Assembly: GCA_905480055.1 (NCBI GenBank)
Contig: CAJQOW010000147.1
Location: 1 to 6,870 of the forward strand
From: an uncultured Acidimicrobiia bacterium
GTDB lineage: Bacteria; Actinomycetota; Acidimicrobiia; UBA5794
Reading direction: 5' to 3'
Length of the DNA: 6,870 nucleotides
The notes beneath the pieces are model-generated. The model was not told the DNA's origin, did no database searches, and saw only the letters and a list, made by a program, of their open reading frames with translations. The position numbers and the translations under genes are program-made. This document shows, in pieces, positions 1 to 6,870 of this stretch (position 1 is the stretch's first letter; each line of letters begins with the position of its first letter).

Positions 1-3669
<3,669 letters not shown>

Positions 3670-3674
3670 GGCAT

Positions 3675-3682
3675 CCTCTTTC
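3675..3682 (-). promoter_or_regulatory. Ribosome binding site of gltB
   Basis: The minus strand reads GAAAGAGG, then 5 nt, then ATG. This fixes the start just before the propeptide and the catalytic Cys17. A second ATG inside the spacer (3674-3672) is out of frame. The codons directly upstream in frame contain no alternative start. Confidence 0.7.
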
Positions 3683-3721
3683 GTCCGAGCGGGGTTCGTG
3701 GTGCGAGGCCGCGTGCCACCA

Positions 3722-3747
3722 GCTCCTCCCACCACCCCGGAGGGAGC
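3722..3747 (-). other. Hairpin in the gltB 5' leader
   Basis: On the minus strand GCTCCCTCC (3747-3739) can pair with GGGAGGAGC (3730-3722) around an 8-nt loop. There are eight pairs, one of them G-U, with a single C-A mismatch. The hairpin lies about 50 nt before the gltB start and downstream of the candidate promoter, so it would be in the mRNA leader. No T-run follows it, so it does not look like an attenuator terminator. I do not recognise it as a known riboswitch. Its function is unknown, and pairing by chance in GC-rich DNA is possible. Confidence 0.35.
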
Positions 3748-3751
3748 GGAA

Positions 3752-3780
3752 AAGGTATCACCTCTCGGTCGAATCGGTAA
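3752..3780 (-). promoter_or_regulatory. Candidate promoter of gltB
   Basis: On the minus strand TTACCG (3780-3775) and TACCTT (3757-3752) are separated by exactly 17 bp. The -10 is preceded by TGA, giving an extended -10 arrangement (TGN then TAnnnT). The -35 matches the TTGACA consensus at only three positions. Transcription would begin near 3745 and give a leader of about 75 nt containing the hairpin at 3722-3747. The placement between the upstream gene's terminator-like hairpin and gltB is sensible, but the call rests on weak motif matches. Confidence 0.3.
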
Positions 3781-3783
3781 ATC

Positions 3784-3806
3784 CGGATGTACGCCGGCTA
3801 CATCCG
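3784..3806 (-). terminator. Perfect 8-bp hairpin directly after the Eis-like gene stop
   Basis: One base after the TGA stop (3810-3808) the minus strand reads CGGATGTA, a 7-nt loop GCCGGCG, then TACATCCG. This is a perfect 8-bp stem. The bases after it (GATTTACC) contain only a short T-run, so it is not a textbook intrinsic terminator. Such U-poor hairpins behind stop codons are common in actinobacteria. The position argues for transcription ending or pausing between the Eis-like gene and gltB, although an mRNA 3'-end stabiliser is also possible. Confidence 0.5.
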
Positions 3807-3807
3807 A

Positions 3808-5037
3808 TCAGAAGACGGTGTCGATCCAGGGGGCGCGAATCGTGCGGAACAAACGATGGAACATGGACACATCCTGAAGGGATCCGTCGATCCTCCCCGC
3901 ACGCCAATACGCAAGCGCATCGGCTCCACCGAGGAACGCAGCACCAAGAACCTCGATATCCATACCGATGTCGCCCTCATCGCACGGTGTGACGGTTGCC
4001 TGCCCGTCTGCGACGTCGATTCGGTACGAGCCCGAGGTGCCAGGCCGGAACGGATCGGTGACGGTGATCGAGACCGAGCCATCCTCCTCGTACTGTCGCC
4101 CACTGAGCGCAGCGGCGACATCGAGGATGCGAATCCACAGCGCATCCGAGACGGCCGTCACACGCACACGCCTCGGCTCCTTGACCATGTGTCGAAGGGT
4201 TCCGTCGACCGGAGTGTTCCACGATTCCACGTTCGGGGCTCCGTCAATGTGCGTCAGGTACGACCACAGCGAGGCCTCCGCCCTGGGCGTCGCCGCTATG
4301 ACCTCGACCACATGCACAGTCCCGTTGTCGTGGCCGTCGTCGCTCTCGCCTCCCTTGCTCCGGTATGAGGCATAGCCATCGACACCGTTCGGGCCGTCGT
4401 GGACGACGTATCTGCGCTTGGTCTTGCCCTTGCGCATCCATTCCTCATCAGCGAGGACGTAGTGCTCCCACCACTCCGGGCTGCGTGCAAGCATTCCGGG
4501 GGTTTGAGCTCGCATGGCGGCATAGGCAGGCGGGAGCTCCTTCGCCGCCTGCTCCTGGGTAATCCGTCGCACGCGATCGATCTCGACGCCGTCGCGGAAT
4601 GCGATTTTCGGTGACGACACCTTCAGCGATCGAAGGTGCGTAGCGATCCCGTATCCGAATCGTCCGTAGATGTCCGTTTCGGAGGCCCAGAGTCCAGCGA
4701 TCGGGTATCCGGCCCCGGCGGCATTGTCGAGGTGCTCGGCCATCATCCTGCGCAACAGCCCCATCCGTCGATGTGTGGGAAACACCGTCACCACCGTGGT
4801 GCCTTCCATGGGCATCGATCGGCCTCCCGGCACGGTCACCGACAGGTCAAAGCCACCGAAGGTGCCGACGATGTCATCGCCTTCGAAAGCTGCAAGCGTC
4901 CGGTCCGGTGGGAGGAGGATGCGCTCGATGCCGACGAATGATTCCGAGGGAAGATCCTCCGAGAATCCCTCCATGAAGGCGGTCACAAAGGCCGGGTACT
5001 CGTCTTCGGTCACGGGACGGATGGTGATGTCAGTCAT
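3808..5037 (-). CDS. Eis-like GNAT N-acetyltransferase with C-terminal SCP2-like domain
   Basis: A 409-residue protein with the layout of the Eis family (about 400 residues): N-terminal GNAT fold, central GNAT-like fold, and SCP2-like C-terminal domain from about residue 290. In characterised Eis enzymes these transfer acetyl groups from acetyl-CoA to amines such as aminoglycosides or lysines. Visible motifs are the acetyl-CoA loop VFPTHRRMGLLRRM (85-98) and ASETDIYGRFGYG (118-130). Y124 matches the Eis general acid (Tyr126 in M. tuberculosis Eis). The protein ends in Phe409, as Eis ends in a Phe whose free carboxylate is the catalytic base. The substrate here is unknown. I chose ATG 5037 (MTDITIRPVTEDEYP) because homologues begin directly with this strand; ATGs at 5070 and 5061 would add residues encoded from the edge of a tandem repeat. 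No start has a clear SD, so a short-leader or leaderless mRNA is possible, with TACTAG at 5053-5048 as a weak -10 candidate. Confidence 0.9.
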   Translation of the reverse strand: MTDITIRPVTEDEYPAFVTAFMEGFSEDLPSESFVGIERILLPPDRTLAAFEGDDIVGTFGGFDLSVTVPGGRSMPMEGTTVVTVFPTHRRMGLLRRMMAEHLDNAAGAGYPIAGLWASETDIYGRFGYGIATHLRSLKVSSPKIAFRDGVEIDRVRRITQEQAAKELPPAYAAMRAQTPGMLARSPEWWEHYVLADEEWMRKGKTKRRYVVHDGPNGVDGYASYRSKGGESDDGHDNGTVHVVEVIAATPRAEASLWSYLTHIDGAPNVESWNTPVDGTLRHMVKEPRRVRVTAVSDALWIRILDVAAALSGRQYEEDGSVSITVTDPFRPGTSGSYRIDVADGQATVTPCDEGDIGMDIEVLGAAFLGGADALAYWRAGRIDGSLQDVSMFHRLFRTIRAPWIDTVF

Positions 5038-5067
5038 CCGAAGGACGCTAGTAGGACCCATGGCCGC

Positions 5068-5140
5068 CATCAGCCATCAGCAGACATGCTCATGGCTCAT
5101 GGCTCATGGCCCAGAACTCAGAACTCAGAGCTCAAGACTC
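5068..5140. repeat. Heteromeric 7-bp tandem repeat tract
   Basis: On the plus strand the tract divides into heptamers: CATCAGC twice (5068-5081), AGACATG (5082-5088), CTCATGG three times (5089-5109), CCCAGAA (5110-5116), CTCAGAA (5117-5123), CTCAGAG (5124-5130), CTCAAGA (5131-5137), then a partial CTC. From 5089 on, seven of the eight units including the partial one begin with CTC, most of them CTCA followed by three variable bases, so TGAG recurs about every 7 bp on the other strand. The CATCAGC units share the TCA core but sit one base out of phase with the rest. The tract lies between divergently transcribed genes, 31-103 bp upstream of the Eis-like ATG and ending 66 bp before the LLM ATG. 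It encodes no recognisable protein. Confidence 0.9.
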
Positions 5141-5195
5141 TTCCGTCCAACTCGGCTCGTGGCTCGCTTAGTGTTGCCACGTACCACCGTCGCTC

Positions 5196-5201
5196 AGGAG
5201 G
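5196..5201 (+). promoter_or_regulatory. Perfect Shine-Dalgarno site of the LLM oxidoreductase
   Basis: AGGAGG followed by AAGCC (5 nt) and ATG at 5207. It settles the start, because the same frame stays open upstream for hundreds of bases. The rest of the spacer holds only a weak -10-like TAGTGT (5169-5174) with no convincing -35 partner, so I do not call a promoter. Confidence 0.9.
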
Positions 5202-5206
5202 AAGCC

Positions 5207-6004
5207 ATGGCCCCGGTTCGTATTGCAGCCCAGATTCACCCACAGCATGCCGACTACGGCGACATTCGCAGGGCGGCGGCGAAAGCCGAGGAACTCGGTG
5301 TCGACGTCCTCTACAACTGGGATCACTTCTACCCGCTGTACGGCGGCGAGGCACACGGCGGCGGTGCAAACGATGGCAAACACTTCGTGTGCTGTACCAT
5401 GCTCGGGGCGTGGGCGGAATCCACGGAGAAGATCAAGTTCGGTGCCCTCGTCACCTGCAACTCGTACCGCAACCCACAGCTCCTCGCTGACATGGCAAGG
5501 ACGGTCGACGTGATCTCCGGCGGGAGGCTCATTTTCGGGATCGGTTCAGGCTGGTTCGAGAAGGACTACGACGAGTACGGCTACGAGTTCGGCACCGCTA
5601 TCGGTCGTCTCCATGCCCTCGATGAGGCGATGACGGTGATCAAGGCCCGCCTGTCCCAGCTCGACCCACAGCCGACCGGACCACTTCCCATCCTCATCGG
5701 TGGCGGCGGTGAGAAGGTGACGCTCAGGATCGTGGCTGAGAACGCAGACATCTGGCATGGATTCGGCGATGTCCCCACATTCGCCCACAAGAACACCGTG
5801 CTCGACGAGTGGTGCGCAAAGGTTGGCAGGGACCCCAGCGAGATCGAACGTTCGGTGGGTGTGAACCCGGCCCACATCGACCAAGCCGACGCCTGGCATG
5901 AAGCGGGCGCCGTTGAGTTCACGATTGGCCTGAACGGTCCTGACTACGACATGGGGCCCGTCAAGGAATGGCTGGCCTGGCGGGATCAAACGAACGCTGG
6001 CTAG
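5207..6004 (+). CDS. LLM-class oxidoreductase, probably F420-dependent
   Basis: A complete 265-residue luciferase-like monooxygenase-fold protein, a single-domain TIM barrel of the bacterial luciferase superfamily. Members transfer hydride between F420H2 or reduced FMN and an organic substrate, or use the flavin for oxygenation. Family motifs are YNWDHFYPL (36-44), ALVTCNSYRNPQLLADMA (80-97), the SGGRLIFGIGSGW stretch (104-116), and PILIGGGGEK (161-170) followed by AENADIWH (177-184). The last two form the cofactor phosphate-binding side in this superfamily. The length is at the short end of the usual range, without gaps in the core motifs. The F420 assignment follows family naming and the actinobacterial context and is not proven by a residue seen here; an FMN-using enzyme is the alternative. 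Substrate unknown. It is a single-gene unit, divergent from the Eis-like gene and convergent with the next GNAT gene. Confidence 0.93.
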   Translation: MAPVRIAAQIHPQHADYGDIRRAAAKAEELGVDVLYNWDHFYPLYGGEAHGGGANDGKHFVCCTMLGAWAESTEKIKFGALVTCNSYRNPQLLADMARTVDVISGGRLIFGIGSGWFEKDYDEYGYEFGTAIGRLHALDEAMTVIKARLSQLDPQPTGPLPILIGGGGEKVTLRIVAENADIWHGFGDVPTFAHKNTVLDEWCAKVGRDPSEIERSVGVNPAHIDQADAWHEAGAVEFTIGLNGPDYDMGPVKEWLAWRDQTNAG

Positions 6005-6007
6005 CCA
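5998..6007. other. 10-bp palindrome carrying two overlapping stop codons
   Basis: TGGCTAGCCA is a perfect inverted repeat centred on CTAG (6001-6004). The plus-strand TAG at 6002-6004 ends the LLM gene and the minus-strand TAG at 6003-6001 ends the GNAT gene. Because of the symmetry both genes end GGC-TAG, so both proteins end in glycine. No room remains for separate terminators between the two genes. Confidence 0.95.
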
Positions 6008-6621
6008 ACTGTGGCAACGGTGCGGAGGGCTTCGTACATCGTTGATCGATCCACGGCTTGGGTCGGCACGGGTAGCTCCAGCTGCACCATTCCGCCCTCA
6101 ACGTCGGAGCGGGTCGCACCGATGGCCGTGAGCGACTCGAGGACCTGCGTGTTCGACAAGGCGACATAGGCTCGGAACCGTTCGATTCCATTGTCACGCG
6201 CTGCATCGGACAGCGCTTGGAGAAGGATGCGACCGAGTCCTTGACGCTGCCGATCGTCCACCACGGCAAGCGCTGCCTCCGCAACGGTGGGGTCGTCCTC
6301 GGTACGGATGTACCTGGCAATCCCTACTCCAGGTGGATCCGGTGTGTCGAGCGTCTCAGCGGCCCAGGCGAAGTGATTGCTGTAGTCAATCTCGGTCAGA
6401 TAGGTCAGGTCAGCCTCGCTGAGGGTCGTCTTCGCCTGCATGAACCGGAGGTAGCGCGATCTCGCCGAAAGGCCCTTCCATCCCTCGGCGAGCCGTTCCC
6501 TGTCCTTGGGTGCAATCGGCCTCACGCGAACTTGCGTCCCGTCATTGAGGACCGCGGTGAACGCGAGATGCTCTACGAACTCATTGACCTCGGCGTCGCC
6601 CTCGCCAGGAACGCGAGACAT
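6001..6621 (-). CDS. GNAT-family N-acetyltransferase
   Basis: A small single-domain GNAT protein of 206 residues from ATG, predicted to move an acyl group from acyl-CoA to an amine or lysine; acceptor unknown. Counting from the alternative GTG, the domain opens with DGTQVRVRPIAPKD (28-41), then a SARSRYLRFM block (53-62) of the kind seen in the acetyltransferase domains of Pat-type protein lysine acetyltransferases. The acetyl-CoA loop is Q126-R-Q-G-L-G131 after strand ALAVVDD. No cyclic-nucleotide or CoA-ligase domain is attached, so it is not a full Pat enzyme. Two starts are possible: ATG 6621, sharing one base with the upstream stop (TGATG), or GTG 6624, overlapping four (GTGA). Both imply coupling to the upstream PPOX-like gene, which fits the lack of a clear SD. 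The stop overlaps the convergent LLM stop. Confidence 0.88.
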   Translation of the reverse strand: MSRVPGEGDAEVNEFVEHLAFTAVLNDGTQVRVRPIAPKDRERLAEGWKGLSARSRYLRFMQAKTTLSEADLTYLTEIDYSNHFAWAAETLDTPDPPGVGIARYIRTEDDPTVAEAALAVVDDRQRQGLGRILLQALSDAARDNGIERFRAYVALSNTQVLESLTAIGATRSDVEGGMVQLELPVPTQAVDRSTMYEALRTVATVG

Positions 6622-6870
6622 CACGTGGAATAGTCGATCACCGAAGGTGGCAGCTCGATGCCGGGTTCGAGATCTGGCGCAGGGATTGGTTGACCAGCGA
6701 CCGTTGCGACCGGGATGACGCCAGCCCAGATTCCGGACGACATGTCTTCCTCGTCATCCCCTGGTGGGCCCGTCCTCACCTTGGCTGACGCCTCGTTGAT
6801 CTCGATGGCGAGGAGCTTGGTCCCCTTGTCCTCTTTGACATTCGGTTGCCGACCCTCCTCCCACCGACCG
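6621..6870 (-). CDS. PPOX/FMN-split-barrel family protein, C-terminal part only
   Basis: The last 82 codons before a TGA at 6623-6621; the N-terminal part is beyond the right edge. The peptide runs from GRWEEGRQPNVKED into the segment SAKVRTGPPGDDEED, then GIWAGVIPVATVAGQPIPAPDL, and ends VIDYST. The KVRTGPP-acidic-WAGV-P pattern resembles the C-terminus of actinobacterial pyridoxamine 5'-phosphate oxidase-related, flavin-nucleotide-binding proteins of roughly 220 residues. Members of this superfamily bind FMN, F420 or haem; the cofactor-binding N-terminal barrel is not visible, so the cofactor and reaction cannot be named. It is the upstream gene of a tight operon with the GNAT gene. Confidence 0.75.
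   Translation of the reverse strand, partial: GRWEEGRQPNVKEDKGTKLLAIEINEASAKVRTGPPGDDEEDMSSGIWAGVIPVATVAGQPIPAPDLEPGIELPPSVIDYST

Noticed and set aside
3787..4368. Plus-strand open frame of 193 codons antisense to the 3' half of the Eis-like gene
   Set aside because: No domain and no SD, and the opposite strand holds the SCP2-like domain and the conserved C-terminus.
5038..5070. N-terminal extension of the Eis-like protein starting at ATG 5070 or 5061
   Set aside because: The extra residues (MAAMGPTSVLR) are partly encoded by the repeat edge, have no SD, and are not expected from the Eis family start. Not fully excluded.
5068..5140. CRISPR array
   Set aside because: The units are 7 bp with no unique spacers between repeats, and no cas genes are nearby.
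4670..5206. Plus-strand open frame running into the LLM gene, which would give a 444-residue protein with a long N-terminal extension
   Set aside because: The extension is antisense to the Eis-like gene, reads through the heptad repeat and has no recognisable domain. A perfect SD directly precedes ATG 5207, where the family homology begins.
6217..6633. Plus-strand open frame of 138 codons antisense to the GNAT gene
   Set aside because: The minus strand shows a complete GNAT domain with the acetyl-CoA loop; the plus-strand product has no motif or SD.

Overview
The window is GC-rich, gene-dense bacterial DNA that looks like an actinomycete chromosome (phylum Actinomycetota). The clues are an Eis-type acetyltransferase, a luciferase-like monooxygenase (LLM) of the kind usually called F420-dependent, a PPOX-type flavin-binding protein of actinobacterial style, and long antisense reading frames typical of high-GC coding DNA. 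I cannot place it below phylum.

Layout, left to right. Positions 1-3669 (minus) are the first 1,223 codons of gltB, the large subunit of glutamate synthase; the 3' end and any gltD lie beyond the left edge. Positions 3670-3807 hold the gltB leader, with a candidate promoter, a leader hairpin and a Shine-Dalgarno (SD) site, plus a hairpin directly after the next gene's stop. Positions 3808-5037 (minus) are a complete Eis-like GNAT acetyltransferase. Positions 5038-5206 are a divergent spacer dominated by a 73-bp tract with a 7-bp period. Positions 5207-6004 (plus) are a complete LLM-class oxidoreductase with a perfect SD site. Positions 6001-6621 (minus) are a GNAT acetyltransferase whose stop overlaps the LLM stop tail to tail. 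Positions 6621-6870 (minus) are the last 82 codons of a PPOX/FMN-split-barrel family protein, whose stop overlaps the GNAT start.

How the genes relate. The PPOX-like gene and the GNAT gene form an operon read right to left and are probably translationally coupled. The LLM gene is a single plus-strand unit between two minus-strand units. The Eis-like gene and gltB point the same way, but a hairpin and a separate leader between them suggest separate transcription. gltB is ammonia assimilation; the other genes are accessory redox and acetyltransferase functions with no evident shared pathway.

Most of the window is ordinary. The feature most worth following up is the heteromeric heptad repeat between the divergent Eis-like and LLM genes. 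It contains three different 7-mers in one nearly unbroken 7-bp register, right where the promoter of the Eis-like gene should lie.
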